Part shown: positions 26,417 through 35,268 of the stretch, one piece after another
How the letters are laid out: the number at the start of each line of letters is the position of its first letter
How positions within the stretch are numbered: position 1 is the first letter of the stretch
Translations under genes and position numbers: made by a program
The notes under the pieces: generated by a model
The model's input: only the letters and a program-made list of their open reading frames with translations
The model's database searches: none
Told to the model about the DNA's origin: nothing
DNA from: Sphingomonas sp.
GTDB taxonomy: Bacteria > Pseudomonadota > Alphaproteobacteria > Sphingomonadales > Sphingomonadaceae
Reading direction: 5' to 3'
NCBI RefSeq assembly: GCF_026460985.1
Contig: NZ_JAPKNM010000019.1
Coordinates: 44,805-108,804, forward strand
Length of the DNA: 64,000 bases

Positions 26417-26502
26417 GGCTCGCTCCCGTCCAGAAAAAGGAATCCCGCCGAAGCGCTGGGCCGCGGCGGGATTCCGTCAGTTCAGCGATGTCGGCGTATG
26501 CC

Positions 26503-27339
26503 TCAGTGCTTCACGCCCCGCCACACCGTCAGATACGCGCCATAAGCCAGGCCCGTCGCGATCAGCAGGAAGAGCACCACCGCAACGCCCGCCGCGTGGC
26601 GACGCTCCATCGTCGGCTCCGCGGTCCAGACGAGGAACGCCGCGACGTCCTTCGCCATCTGGTCCTTGGTCGCACGCGTGCCGTCCGAATAGGTGACCTG
26701 GTCGTCGCCGGTCAGGGGCGGCGGCATCGAGATGTTGAGGTTCGCGAAATAGGGATTGAAGTACATGCCGTCGGGCGTCTTCGCGAAGTCGGGGAACTGC
26801 TTGACGTGCTCCGCGCTCGGCTTCTCGTCATAGCCGGTGAGCAGCGAGTAGACGTAGCTCGCGCCGCCATGCCGCGCCTTGGCGATCAGGCTCAGGTCCG
26901 GCGGCGTGCCGGTGCCCGGATAATAGACCTTGGGGAAGCGGTCCGACGCCAGATTGTCGCGCTCGCCCCAGGTGCCCGCCTTGGGATCCTGCACGGGCTG
27001 CTTGATCGGCCAGTCCTTGGCGATCTTCTTCACCTCGGCCTCGCTGTAGCCGAGCTGCTGGAGATCGCGGAACGAGACGAGGTTCAGCGAGTGGCAGCTC
27101 GCGCAGACCTTCTCATAGACCAGGAAACCGCGCTGGATCTGCTGGCGGTCGAATTTGCCGAAGGGACCGTCCGAGGCGAGCGAGAGCTCGCGCGGATGGT
27201 GGTGCATCACTTCCTCGGCGGTGGGCTGCGGTGGTTCCTTGATCAGGCCCGTGATGGTGCCGATCAGAGCGAGGAACAGAACGAAGATGAAGCCCAGACC
27301 GATCAGGAACTTGATCGAGCGCATGAACAGCGGAAGCAT
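26503..27339 (-). CDS. petC: Cytochrome c1 of the bc1 complex
   Basis: The 278-residue product starts with a hydrophobic signal segment (SIKFLIGLGFIFVLFLALIGTITG). The haem c motif is CASCH at residues 79-83. The axial Met is expected in the conserved ISMPPPL segment, and the C-terminal membrane anchor is VAVVLFLLIATGLAYGAYL. It accepts electrons from the Rieske protein and passes them to cytochrome c in the periplasm. Some members are encoded as a fused cytochrome b/c1; here the genes are separate, 15 bases apart. Confidence 0.96.
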   Translation of the reverse strand: MLPLFMRSIKFLIGLGFIFVLFLALIGTITGLIKEPPQPTAEEVMHHHPRELSLASDGPFGKFDRQQIQRGFLVYEKVCASCHSLNLVSFRDLQQLGYSEAEVKKIAKDWPIKQPVQDPKAGTWGERDNLASDRFPKVYYPGTGTPPDLSLIAKARHGGASYVYSLLTGYDEKPSAEHVKQFPDFAKTPDGMYFNPYFANLNISMPPPLTGDDQVTYSDGTRATKDQMAKDVAAFLVWTAEPTMERRHAAGVAVVLFLLIATGLAYGAYLTVWRGVKH

Positions 27340-27354
27340 TTTCTCGTTTCCCCT

Positions 27355-28644
27355 TTACGCGCTCAGCGCCGTTTCGCTCATCCGCGAGCCGCTCTTGTCG
27401 CCCAGCACCGCCTCGGTGATCGAGTTGGGCAGCGGCTTCGGACGCTCGAGGCGCGAGATGATCGGCACGATGATCAGGAAGTGCGCGAAATAATAAGCAG
27501 CGGTGATCTGGCTGGTGATGACGACCCCGGGCGTCGCCGCCGAGCCGCCGCAATAGCCGAGCACCAGCACGTCGAGCACCAGCACCCAGAAGGCGATCCG
27601 GTACAGCGGGCGATAGTTCGCCGAGCGCACCGGCGACTTGTCGAGCCAGGGCAGGAAGAACAGCAGCAGGATCGAGCCGAACATCGCGACCACGCCCCAC
27701 AGCTTCGCCGGGATGATGAAGTCCGCGGTGAAGGCGCGCAGGATCGCGTAGAACGGCCAGAAATACCATTCGGGGACGATGTGCGCCGGGGTCGAGAGCG
27801 GGTTGGCCGGGATGTAGTTGTCCGGGTGGCCCAGCAGGTCCGGGTAGAAGAAGATCAGCGTCGAGAAGACGATCAGGAACACGCCCACCCCGAAGCCGTC
27901 CTTCGCCGTGTAGTACGGGTGGAACGGAACGGTGTCCTGCTCGCCCTTCACTTCCACGCCCGTGGGGTTCGACGAACCCGGGATGTGGAGCGCCCAGATG
28001 TGGAGGATCACGGCGCCCGCGATCACGAAGGGCAGCAGATAGTGGAGCGAGAAGAAGCGGTTGAGCGCGGCGTCGTCCGGCGCATAGCCGCCGAGCAGCC
28101 AGACGCGGATCCATTCGCCGACCACCGGGATCGCCGAGAAGAAGCCGGTGATCACCTGCGCGCCCCAGAAGCTCATCTGGCCCCAGGGGAGGACATAGCC
28201 CATGAACGCGGTGGCCATCAGCAGCAGGAAGATCACCACGCCGATCAGCCAGACCATCTCGCGCGGGGCCTTGTACGATCCGTAATAGAGGCCGCGGAAG
28301 ATGTGGATGTAGACCACCAGCAGGAACATGCTCGCGCCGTTGGCGTGCGCGAAGCGGAGGAACCAGCCGGCGTTGACGTCGCGCATGATCGTCGCGTTGA
28401 TCGATTCGAACGCGCCGGCAGCCGACGAGTGGAAGTGCATCGCGAGCACGATGCCGGTGACGATCTGGACGACCAGCGCCACCCCGGCGAGCACGCCGAA
28501 GTTCCAGAAATAGTTGAGGTTGCGCGGCACCGGATAGCCGGCGCCGACGGCGTTATAGACGAAGCGGGGCAGCGGAAGACGGCTGTCGATCCACTGCATC
28601 ACCGGATTCTTGGGTTCGTAATGGCGTGCCCAGGGGAAGCTCAT
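27355..28644 (-). CDS. petB: Cytochrome b of the bc1 complex
   Basis: The 429-residue product is a full cytochrome b with eight expected membrane helices. Haem-ligating His pairs lie in the regions around [18 protein letters not shown] and [15 protein letters not shown]; the Qo-site PEWY motif is present ([15 protein letters not shown]). It oxidises ubiquinol and reduces ubiquinone in the Q cycle. It is the second gene of petABC, 12 bases after petA. Confidence 0.98.
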   Translation of the reverse strand: MSFPWARHYEPKNPVMQWIDSRLPLPRFVYNAVGAGYPVPRNLNYFWNFGVLAGVALVVQIVTGIVLAMHFHSSAAGAFESINATIMRDVNAGWFLRFAHANGASMFLLVVYIHIFRGLYYGSYKAPREMVWLIGVVIFLLLMATAFMGYVLPWGQMSFWGAQVITGFFSAIPVVGEWIRVWLLGGYAPDDAALNRFFSLHYLLPFVIAGAVILHIWALHIPGSSNPTGVEVKGEQDTVPFHPYYTAKDGFGVGVFLIVFSTLIFFYPDLLGHPDNYIPANPLSTPAHIVPEWYFWPFYAILRAFTADFIIPAKLWGVVAMFGSILLLFFLPWLDKSPVRSANYRPLYRIAFWVLVLDVLVLGYCGGSAATPGVVITSQITAAYYFAHFLIIVPIISRLERPKPLPNSITEAVLGDKSGSRMSETALSA

Positions 28645-28656
28645 CTGCGTCTATCC

Positions 28657-29241
28657 TCAACCGACCACGACAACAGTGTCGGACGTGAATTCATATTCGG
28701 GGACCGCGAGGTTGGTCGGCGCGGGGCCCTGGCGGATACGGCCGGCAGTGTCGTAGGCCGAGCCGTGGCAGGGGCAGAAATAGCCGCCGAACGGTCCGCG
28801 ATTCTCGCCCTCGCCCGCGCCCAGCGGCACGCAGCCGAGATGGGTGCACACGCCCAGCGTGATCAGCCAGTTCTTCTTGCCCTCCTTGGTCCGCTCCTCG
28901 AGCGTCTGCGGGTCGCGCAGGCTCGACACGGGAACCGCGTCGGCCGCGGCGATCTCCGCCGGGGTGAGGTTGCGCACGAAGAGCGGCTGCTTGCGGAAGC
29001 TCGCTTTGATCGCCTGGCCCGGCTCGATCGCCGAGACGTCGAGCTCGGTGGTCGACAGCGCGAGCACGTCGGCCGAGGGGTTCATCGAGTTGATCAGCGG
29101 CAGCAGGGCGACGCCTGCGCCCACCCCGGCGAAGGAAACCGCGGCTACCTTCAGATAGTCGCGGCGGCGCGGGTTCTCGATCACTTCGCCTGGAGGGACC
29201 ACGGTCTGGGTCGGGGAAACACCGTCTTCAAGCGTTGCCAT
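28657..29241 (-). CDS. petA: Rieske iron-sulfur protein of the bc1 complex
   Basis: The 194-residue product starts with a Tat-like signal (RRRDYLKVAAVSFAG), which remains as a membrane anchor. The [2Fe-2S] ligands are in CTHLGC (Cys132, His134) and CPCHGS (Cys156, His159), with Cys137 and Cys158 forming the usual disulfide. It takes electrons from ubiquinol in cytochrome b and moves to cytochrome c1. It is the first gene of petABC. Confidence 0.98.
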   Translation of the reverse strand: MATLEDGVSPTQTVVPPGEVIENPRRRDYLKVAAVSFAGVGAGVALLPLINSMNPSADVLALSTTELDVSAIEPGQAIKASFRKQPLFVRNLTPAEIAAADAVPVSSLRDPQTLEERTKEGKKNWLITLGVCTHLGCVPLGAGEGENRGPFGGYFCPCHGSAYDTAGRIRQGPAPTNLAVPEYEFTSDTVVVVG

Positions 29242-29412
29242 GCATCAGCCCTTGCACTTCGAAAACAATCCGCGACGACCGCGCGGGTAAACAGGACGCG
29301 GGCGCATGCGCACCCAGAGCCGCCCGGTGCCCCCGGTGGCTTGGGCGGCCTGATAGACGTGGGCATGCGGCTTTGCCAACAGGGATTTTCGCGCGCGCAG
29401 CGCCCCTACCCC

Positions 29413-29519
29413 GTCACCCCCGCGAAAGCGGGGGCCCATCTCCCAAGGTCGCAGCACAACGCTCCGGCCATGGCGCGCGGATCGTGTCGGAGATAGGCCC
29501 CCGCTTTCGCGGGGGTGAC
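29413..29519. repeat. REPIN-like inverted pair 1
   Basis: The left half starts GTCACCCCCGCGAAAGCGGG and the right half is its inverse, ending CCCGCTTTCGCGGGGGTGAC, separated by about 50 bases of non-repeated DNA; each half is a hairpin around GCGAAAGC. The unit lies between petA and trmL (divergent), and its right end touches the trmL start. Related pairs lie at 30909, 38151 and 49874. No RAYT transposase is encoded here. Confidence 0.85.
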
Positions 29520-29520
29520 G

Positions 29521-30000
29521 ATGGTGAAAGCCACGGCTAAGCCGCGCCTCATGCGCCTCGCCCTGTTCCAGCCCGAGATCGCCGGCAATGTCGGCGCCGT
29601 CCTTCGCATCGGCGCCTGCTTCAGCGTCGGCATCGACATCATCGAGCCGATGGGATTCCCGTGGAACGACAAGGCCCGCAGGCGATCGGCGATGGACTAT
29701 GACGACAAGGTCCAGGTCACCCGCCACGCCGATTTCGATGCTTTCAAGGCGCGTGTGCCGGGCCGGCTGATCCTGTTCACCACCCGTGGCGGCGTACGGC
29801 TGCCCGAGGCGACATTCCAGCCGGACGACACTTTGCTGTTCGGGTCGGAAAGCGCCGGCGTGCCCGATTTCGTCCATCACGGCGTCGATCTGGCGGTGCG
29901 CATCCCGCTCGCTGCGGGATTGCGCTCGCTCAACCTCTCGGTCGCCACTGGGATCGCGGTCGCCGAGGCGCTGCGCCAGACCCATGGCTGGCCGGCCTGA
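29521..30000 (+). CDS. trmL: tRNA (cytidine/uridine-34-2'-O)-methyltransferase
   Basis: The 159-residue product is a SPOUT methyltransferase: MRLALFQPEIAGNVGAVLRIGACF at the start, EPMGFPW, the LFGSESAGVP knot segment, and the C-terminal IPLAAGLRSLNLSVATGIAVAEALRQ S-adenosylmethionine-binding knot. It methylates the wobble ribose of certain leucine tRNAs. ATG 29521 has a ribosome site (GGGGGTGAC) supplied by the REPIN end; ATG 29551 is the family-like start and an equally fair choice. Confidence 0.93.
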   Translation: MVKATAKPRLMRLALFQPEIAGNVGAVLRIGACFSVGIDIIEPMGFPWNDKARRRSAMDYDDKVQVTRHADFDAFKARVPGRLILFTTRGGVRLPEATFQPDDTLLFGSESAGVPDFVHHGVDLAVRIPLAAGLRSLNLSVATGIAVAEALRQTHGWPA

Positions 30001-30056
30001 CGCGGGACATTCTGTCCACTCGACACGCCTCCCCGCCCGCCCCTACTAGGTCCGCC

Positions 30057-30899
30057 ATGCAAGAGCTCGACACCCAGCAGCACGCCGCCCGCATCTGGTT
30101 CGAATCGCTGCGCACTTCGATCTGCGCCGAATTCGAGGCGATCGAGGCCGAGGCGGGCTCGGACGCGAGGTTCGACTATCTCGCCTGGGATCGCACCGAT
30201 CCCTCCGGCGCGCCCGGCGGCGGCGGGGTCCGCGGAGTGATGAAGGGCAAGGTGTTCGAGAAGGTCGGCGTCAACGTGTCGACCGTGGGCGGCGCGCTCG
30301 AGGGCGATTTCGCCAAGACGATCCACGGCGCGGGCGAGGATCCCAGCTTCTTCGCCACCGGGATCAGCCTCGTCGCGCACATGGCCAATCCGCATGTGCC
30401 CGCGGTCCACATGAACACACGCTTCCTGTGCACCACCAAGCGCTGGTTCGGCGGCGGCGCGGACCTCAACCCGCCGATCCCGGTGGAGGAGGACACCGCC
30501 GAGTTCCACGCCACATTCAAAGCCGCCTGCGACGCGCACGATCCGGCGCATTATCCGCGCTTCAAGCAATGGGCCGACGACTATTTCTACATCCCCCACC
30601 GCAAGGTCCATCGCGGCGTCGGCGGGATCTTCTACGATCACCTCGAAGGCGATTGGGATGCCGACTTCGCCTTCACCCAGGATGTCGGACGCGCGTTCCT
30701 CGACGTCTTCCCGCGCATCGTCCGCCGCCGGATGGACACGCCCTTCACCGAGGCGGACAAGGCCCGCCAGCTCGAATGGCGCGGCCGCTATGCCGAGTTC
30801 AACCTGATCTACGATCGGGGTACCCTGTTCGGGCTCAAGACCGGCGGCAATGTCGACGCGATCCTGATGAGCCTGCCCCCGATGGCGACATGGGGGTGA
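30057..30899 (+). CDS. hemF: Oxygen-dependent coproporphyrinogen III oxidase
   Basis: The 280-residue product converts coproporphyrinogen III to protoporphyrinogen IX in haem biosynthesis. It has the family blocks FEKVGVNVSTV, VPAVHMNTRF, WFGGGADLNPP, the HFP-equivalent YFYIPHRKVHRGVGGIFYDHL, FLDVFPRIVRRRMDTPF and EFNLIYDRGTLFGLKTGGN. Length is normal. It is 56 bases after trmL, and haem supply fits the adjacent cytochrome genes. Confidence 0.97.
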   Translation: MQELDTQQHAARIWFESLRTSICAEFEAIEAEAGSDARFDYLAWDRTDPSGAPGGGGVRGVMKGKVFEKVGVNVSTVGGALEGDFAKTIHGAGEDPSFFATGISLVAHMANPHVPAVHMNTRFLCTTKRWFGGGADLNPPIPVEEDTAEFHATFKAACDAHDPAHYPRFKQWADDYFYIPHRKVHRGVGGIFYDHLEGDWDADFAFTQDVGRAFLDVFPRIVRRRMDTPFTEADKARQLEWRGRYAEFNLIYDRGTLFGLKTGGNVDAILMSLPPMATWG

Positions 30900-30908
30900 C
30901 CCCACACC

Positions 30909-31015
30909 GTCACCCCCGCGAAAGCGGGGCCCCATCTCCTGCGGGCAGCCCGGACCACGACCGTGGTGATTGGTGCCGGCGTGGGGAGATGGGTCCCCGC
31001 TTTCGCGGGGATGAC
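30909..31015. repeat. REPIN-like inverted pair 2
   Basis: The left half starts GTCACCCCCGCGAAAGCGGG (30909) and the right half ends CCCCGCTTTCGCGGGGATGAC (31015). CCCATCTCC and its inverse GGAGATGGG lie on the inner sides. It occupies the hemF-GNAT gap almost completely. Confidence 0.85.
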
Positions 31016-31029
31016 GAAGGGAGGCGCGT

Positions 31030-31626
31030 ATGCCTCTGACCCCCGTCGCCGACGACCAGATCGCGACGATCGTCACTTCGCTCGAGATGCGAGCGAAGCC
31101 GCCGCTGCGCCCTGCCCCGCCCTCGCCGCTGAAGCTCACCCACTGGCCCGCGCCGGCCAGCGACAAATACAGGACGCTGTTCCGCCGCGTCGGGGAGCCC
31201 TGGCTGTGGTTCTCGCGGCTGGTGCTCCCCGAGGAAGCACTGCGCCGCATCCTCGATGACGCGCGGGTCGAGGTCTATGCCGCCACCGACCGCGCCGGGA
31301 TCGAGCTCGGCATGCTCGAGCTCGACTTCCGCGTCGAAGGGACGTGCGAGCTCTCCTATTTCGGGCTCGTCCCGGAGCTCACCGGCCAGGGTAACGGCAA
31401 TTGGCTGATGGCGCAGGCCCTCGGGCTCGCCTGGCGCAAGGGCGTCGACCGCGTCTGGGTACACACCTGCACGCTCGACCATCCGGCCGCGCTCGGCTTC
31501 TACCGGCGCCACGGCTTCGTGCCCTACAAGCGCACCGTCGAGAGCTTCGCCGATCCGCGGATCGCCGGCGTCCTTTCACCGGACGCCGCGCCTCACGTCC
31601 CGGTGCTGGGCTCCGCGCGCCGATAG
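31030..31626 (+). CDS. GNAT-family N-acetyltransferase
   Basis: The 198-residue product has an N-terminal extension before the GNAT core. The acetyl-CoA loop is LVPELTGQGNGNWLMAQAL, a variant of the RxxGxG/A motif (Q/G-x-G-x-G/N), and motif B is HTCTLDHPAALGFYRRHGFVPYKRTVE. It transfers an acetyl group to an unknown amine. The REPIN fills the gap to hemF upstream. Its last 34 bases overlap the convergent membrane-protein gene. Confidence 0.88.
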   Translation: MPLTPVADDQIATIVTSLEMRAKPPLRPAPPSPLKLTHWPAPASDKYRTLFRRVGEPWLWFSRLVLPEEALRRILDDARVEVYAATDRAGIELGMLELDFRVEGTCELSYFGLVPELTGQGNGNWLMAQALGLAWRKGVDRVWVHTCTLDHPAALGFYRRHGFVPYKRTVESFADPRIAGVLSPDAAPHVPVLGSARR

Positions 31627-32327
31627 GCCGCGACGCGCAGTAATGCGAGCGCGGTCCAGGCGAAGCCGCCGATCAGCGCGGTGACGAGCAGCGACACCAG
31701 CTGCATCCAGTTCGCACCCGCGAGCGCCGCGAGGCCACCGATGACGGCCGTCGACACCATCACCAGCAGGATCGTGACGACCATCGTCGCGCCGGCCGCG
31801 GCGAGGAGCGTCAGCCAGCCGAAGCCCGCGCTTCGCCGCCAGCCCTGGCGGAAGGCATGGATCGGTCCCGCCTCGGGCGTTGCGGCATAGCTCGGCCCCG
31901 CGAGCCAGGTCCGGCCGAAGGCAAACAGCCCGGGCAGGATGAACAGCGAGCTGCCGATGCTGAACAGCACGCTCCCGATGATGCTGATGCCGAGAAAGGG
32001 CAGGAAGCGGCGCAGCGCGAGCAGCAGCACCTCGCCCAGCGTGCGGCCATTGCCCTGGAGAAGCAGGTTCAGCACGGCGAAGGTGCCGAATTCGATCATC
32101 ACATTGGCGAGGAAGATGGGCAGCAGGTTCGCGGCATAGAATGCTGCCACGGCTTCGCGGATCTGCTCCGGAGCGGTGTCGCCGGGAAAGTCGCTATAGG
32201 CTAGCAGCAGCACGATTCCGAGCATCGGCACGACGAAGAACACACCCGCGATCGGCGCGAGCAATTCGCGCTCGCTGCGCCAGAGCGCCCGGGCGTCGGC
32301 GAGCACGCCGGCAAGGCTGAGCGTCAT
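31593..32327 (-). CDS. Integral membrane protein, second of a related pair
   Basis: The 244-residue product has about five to six hydrophobic segments (VFFVVPMLGIVLLLAYS, NLLPIFLANVMIEFG, PFLGISIIGSVLFSIGSSLFILPGLFAFGR, WLTLLAAAGATMVVTILLVMVSTAV, LVTALIGGFAWTALAL). The ATG at 32327 overlaps the stop of the upstream membrane-protein gene (ATGA). The two share the tone of glycerophosphoryl-diester phosphodiesterase membrane-domain proteins, with short loops and a GSSLFILPGL-like block, but no catalytic motif. Unassigned. Confidence 0.78.
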   Translation of the reverse strand: MTLSLAGVLADARALWRSERELLAPIAGVFFVVPMLGIVLLLAYSDFPGDTAPEQIREAVAAFYAANLLPIFLANVMIEFGTFAVLNLLLQGNGRTLGEVLLLALRRFLPFLGISIIGSVLFSIGSSLFILPGLFAFGRTWLAGPSYAATPEAGPIHAFRQGWRRSAGFGWLTLLAAAGATMVVTILLVMVSTAVIGGLAALAGANWMQLVSLLVTALIGGFAWTALALLRVAAYRRAEPSTGT

Positions 32328-33172
32328 GCGCCGGCTTCGGTGTGGCGCAGGCCGGCGTCGGCAGTGAGCGCGAGGTAGAGCTTGGCGGTGAAGGCGGGCG
32401 GGATCACCATGAAGGCGGACTGGACCGCCGCGACGACGATCGAGGTCATCACGCTCGCAAGCGTCACTCCGTCCCCGCCGCCCGTGACCAGCGTGAAGAC
32501 GCTGCCGAAAACCGTCTTGGCGGCAAGCTGCGCCACCCAGCTGACGATCGCGAAGAGCAGGATGACGCCAATGATGCGCAGCGCTGCGCCGCGAGTCAGC
32601 GACCAGGACTGGCCGAGCGCGCTCAGCATCCGGTTCTCGCGCACGACAACCGGGGTCGCGACGATCAGCCGCGCGAGCAGCCAGAACAAGAAGACCGCCA
32701 GGGCGAGCAGATAGACGAGGATGAAGCCCGCCATCCGCATGCTCATGTCGACATCCTCGCCGCGCGCCATCGCGGTCATGTCGTACCCCCCGGCGGCCAG
32801 CGCCCCGGGCACCGGCAGCACCAGCACCGAGGCGACCGCGATCATCACGATCGATACGATCAGCGCCGGGATCAGGCGCCGCGTCGCTATGTTCGCCGCG
32901 GTGCGCTCCGAGGCAAGGTCGAGCGCCATCGCCGTGATCGCGAGCGACCCCCATAGCGACACCAACGCGAATAGGAGCTGGAGGACATAGAGGACGATCT
33001 TCAGGCCTTCCCCCGCACCGATCATCGCGGCTTCGAAATTGCCCTCGATCGAGGCCGGCACGAAGAAGGTGAGCAATGCGATGGGCACGACGGCGGCGAC
33101 ATTGTCGCTCAGGAACTCGGCGGTCCGGTCCCAGACGGTCCCCATCTTCACCATGACACGCGCATTCCCCAT
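32324..33172 (-). CDS. Integral membrane protein, first of a related pair
   Basis: The 282-residue product has about six hydrophobic segments: VAAVVPIALLTFFVP, LYVLQLLFALVSLWGSLAITAM, LIPALIVSIVMIAVASVLVLPVPG, FILVYLLALAVFLFWLLARLIVATPVVVREN, IIGVILLFAIVSWVAQLAA and VVAAVQSAFMVIPPAF. The block RENRMLSALGQSWSLTRGAALRIIG is typical of glycerophosphoryl-diester phosphodiesterase membrane-domain-like proteins. It starts at 33172 after GGGAG, though ATG 33154 or 33145 are possible. It is coupled to the next gene, with an ATGA overlap. The role is unknown. Confidence 0.78.
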   Translation of the reverse strand: MGNARVMVKMGTVWDRTAEFLSDNVAAVVPIALLTFFVPASIEGNFEAAMIGAGEGLKIVLYVLQLLFALVSLWGSLAITAMALDLASERTAANIATRRLIPALIVSIVMIAVASVLVLPVPGALAAGGYDMTAMARGEDVDMSMRMAGFILVYLLALAVFLFWLLARLIVATPVVVRENRMLSALGQSWSLTRGAALRIIGVILLFAIVSWVAQLAAKTVFGSVFTLVTGGGDGVTLASVMTSIVVAAVQSAFMVIPPAFTAKLYLALTADAGLRHTEAGA

Positions 33173-33255
33173 TGGCTCCCGTGACTCCCTGTTAGCCGGG
33201 GCCCGACGCATTGCCAATGCTTGCGCAAACGCCCGCGACGGCGCAATCGCGCGGC

Positions 33256-33900
33256 ATGACATCCGATATCGAATGGCGCGTCGAGCCCGGTCAGATCGAC
33301 TATGCCGAGGCCCTGGCCGCGATGGAAGCACGCGCCGCCGCGGTGACGCGGGGCGAGGCGCGCGAGCTGGTATGGCTGCTCGAACACCCGCCGGTCTACA
33401 CCGCCGGCACCAGCGCCACCGACGCGGGCGAGCTGCTCGACCCGCGCTTCCCCGTGCACCGCACCGGCCGCGGCGGCCGCTATACCTATCACGGCCCCGG
33501 ACAGCGCATCGGCTATGTCGTGCTCGATCTGCGCCAGCGCCGCCGCGACGTGCGCTGCTACGTCCATGCACTCGAAGGCTGGGTGATCGCCGCGCTGGGC
33601 GAATGCGGGATAGAGGCGTTCCGCGCACCCGGCCGGATCGGCATCTGGACGCTCGACCAGGCGGGACGCGAGGCCAAGATCGGCGCGATCGGCGTGCGGA
33701 TCCGGCAATGGGTGACGCTCCACGGCTTCGCGGTGAATCTGTCGCCCGATCTCAGTCACTTCACCGGGATCGTTCCCTGCGGCATCGCCGAATTCCCCGT
33801 CACCAGCGCCGCCGCGCTTGGGACTCCCATTACAAGCGACCGGTTCGATTCAGCGCTGTCCGCCACATTTTTGCCATTTTTGGCCGCTCTGAGTGCCTGA
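33256..33900 (+). CDS. lipB: Octanoyl-ACP:protein octanoyltransferase
   Basis: The 214-residue product moves octanoate from acyl carrier protein to lipoyl domains, the first step of lipoate synthesis. Recognised blocks are [53 protein letters not shown] (Lys141) and IVPCGI (catalytic Cys175). Length is normal. lipA is not in this window. It is divergent from the membrane-protein pair. Confidence 0.97.
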   Translation: MTSDIEWRVEPGQIDYAEALAAMEARAAAVTRGEARELVWLLEHPPVYTAGTSATDAGELLDPRFPVHRTGRGGRYTYHGPGQRIGYVVLDLRQRRRDVRCYVHALEGWVIAALGECGIEAFRAPGRIGIWTLDQAGREAKIGAIGVRIRQWVTLHGFAVNLSPDLSHFTGIVPCGIAEFPVTSAAALGTPITSDRFDSALSATFLPFLAALSA

Positions 33901-34008
33901 AGGTCAAATCGAGTCTTGAGGGCTTGTTCCAAACCGACTAATGTCCATCGCGGTTTGGGTATTAACGGCGTATCCGCTGTCCAAATCCACTATCTAGGGA
34001 GCTTTTAC

Positions 34009-34257
34009 ATGCGTGCAGTCCTTTCCAAGATCGTTGCGGGTTCGATGATCGCCGGTGCGGCCCTTCTGGCCTCGGCGTGCACCAGCAACGAGTCGGCGAC
34101 CAACGTCACCAACACCACCGAGGTCCTCCCGACCGAGAACGTGACGACCACCGACACGATGGTCACCAACATCGACGCGGCCGCTCCGCTGGACAACGCC
34201 GGTGCCGAGGCCAACACCACGGTCACCGAGAACACCACCACGACCAACGCGATGTAA
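34009..34257 (+). CDS. Small Thr/Asn-rich lipoprotein
   Basis: The 82-residue product has a leader (MRAVLSKIVAGSMIAGAALLASAC) with a lipobox-like end, then a stretch composed almost only of Thr, Asn, Val, Glu and Ala (TNVTNTTEVLPTENVTTTDT, ENTTTTNAM). TAGGGAGCTTTTAC is the ribosome site. The low-complexity tail suggests an unfolded surface or periplasmic tether. A strong terminator follows, so it is a single-gene transcript, perhaps abundant. Confidence 0.78.
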   Translation: MRAVLSKIVAGSMIAGAALLASACTSNESATNVTNTTEVLPTENVTTTDTMVTNIDAAAPLDNAGAEANTTVTENTTTTNAM

Positions 34258-34284
34258 TCATCGCGCGTCAGCGTGTTTTGATAG

Positions 34285-34314
34285 GGGCCGTCCGGGAGAC
34301 CGGGCGGCCCTTTT
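34285..34314 (+). terminator. Rho-independent terminator after the Thr/Asn-rich lipoprotein
   Basis: GGGCCGTCCGG (34285-34295) pairs with CCGGGCGGCCC (34300-34310), one G-T wobble, around GAGA, followed by TTTT. Confidence 0.9.
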
Positions 34315-34405
34315 CCGTTGGGGCGCGGAAAACCAGCGAAAAAAGGGCTTGGGCGCGGAGTCGAAAGGCCTTAACCACGCGTGGGACCAGCCAAAAGAGG
34401 GCGTG

Positions 34406-35089
34406 ATGCTCGTTCCGCGTATCGTTTCCGCGCTGGCCGTGACGGCCGGCTTGTTCATCGCCGCACCGGCATCGGCGCAGTTCTTCCTGAAGCCCGCCAA
34501 CCTGTCAGGCGGCCGCGTGACCGGCGCCGAGCCGGGCATGACCGGCCCTGCCCTGCCGGGCGCCACGCCCGCCGAGCTCCGTGCCGCCCTGGTGTGGAAC
34601 CTTCGCGCCGCACTCAACGTGGCGGCGCTCCAGTGCCAGTTCGAGCCGACGCTTCTGACGGTCAGCAACTACAATGCGCTCCTCAAAGATCACGAAGTCG
34701 AACTGCGTGAATCTTATGGAACGCTTGAGAAATATTTCATTCGTTCGAACAACACGAAAAAGGCCGGCCAAACCGAACTCGACAAGTTCGGGACCCGCGT
34801 CTATTCGGGCTTTTCGACTGTCTCTGGCCAGCTATCTTTCTGCCAGACCGCTGCCGCAATCGGCCATGATGCGCTGTTCAGGAAACGCGGCGATTTTGGC
34901 GACCTCGCGCAGGAGCGGATGCGCGAACTGCGCAACAGCCTCGCCTCATGGGGCGAGCAGTTCCGCCGGACGATCGACTATAATTCGCTGACCTACGCGC
35001 CGCTGCCGCCCTTCGGCAACGACAAATGCTGGCGCAAGGGCACCTACCAGGCGAAGAAGTGCGGCGCGTTGGTGCTCGCGACGCGATAG
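34406..35089 (+). CDS. Exported protein of unknown function
   Basis: The 227-residue product starts MLVPRIVSALAVTAGLFIAAPASAQ, a Sec signal peptide. The mature part is mostly helical, with four Cys (LQCQFEP, SFCQTAA, DKCWRKG, KKCGALV) that could form two disulfides in the periplasm. AAAGAGGGCGTG precedes the ATG. I recognise no family. It stands alone, followed by an inverted repeat. Confidence 0.8.
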   Translation: MLVPRIVSALAVTAGLFIAAPASAQFFLKPANLSGGRVTGAEPGMTGPALPGATPAELRAALVWNLRAALNVAALQCQFEPTLLTVSNYNALLKDHEVELRESYGTLEKYFIRSNNTKKAGQTELDKFGTRVYSGFSTVSGQLSFCQTAAAIGHDALFRKRGDFGDLAQERMRELRNSLASWGEQFRRTIDYNSLTYAPLPPFGNDKCWRKGTYQAKKCGALVLATR

Positions 35090-35112
35090 GCTGGCGCCAG
35101 TTGCCGCCATCA

Positions 35113-35214
35113 AGCCCCTCCCCTTCAGGGGAGGGGTTGGGGGTGGGGCCTATCCACGAGCGCGGCGCCTGAGGCACTGCCCCACCCCAACCCCTCCCCT
35201 GAAGGGGAGGGGCT
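35113..35214. repeat. GC-rich inverted repeat (CCCCTCCCC...GGGGAGGGG family)
   Basis: AGCCCCTCCCC-TTCA-GGGGAGGGGTTGG at the left is mirrored at the right by CCAACCCCTCCCCTGAAGGG...GGGGCT, giving long arms around about 30 bases of unique DNA. It lies between the unknown exported protein and queE (convergent). Related to 14547-14684. Confidence 0.82.
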
Positions 35215-35268
35215 AGAGAACGAGGCGACCGTTTCCCACCAATAGCCGACGCAGGCCAGCAACCCGCC

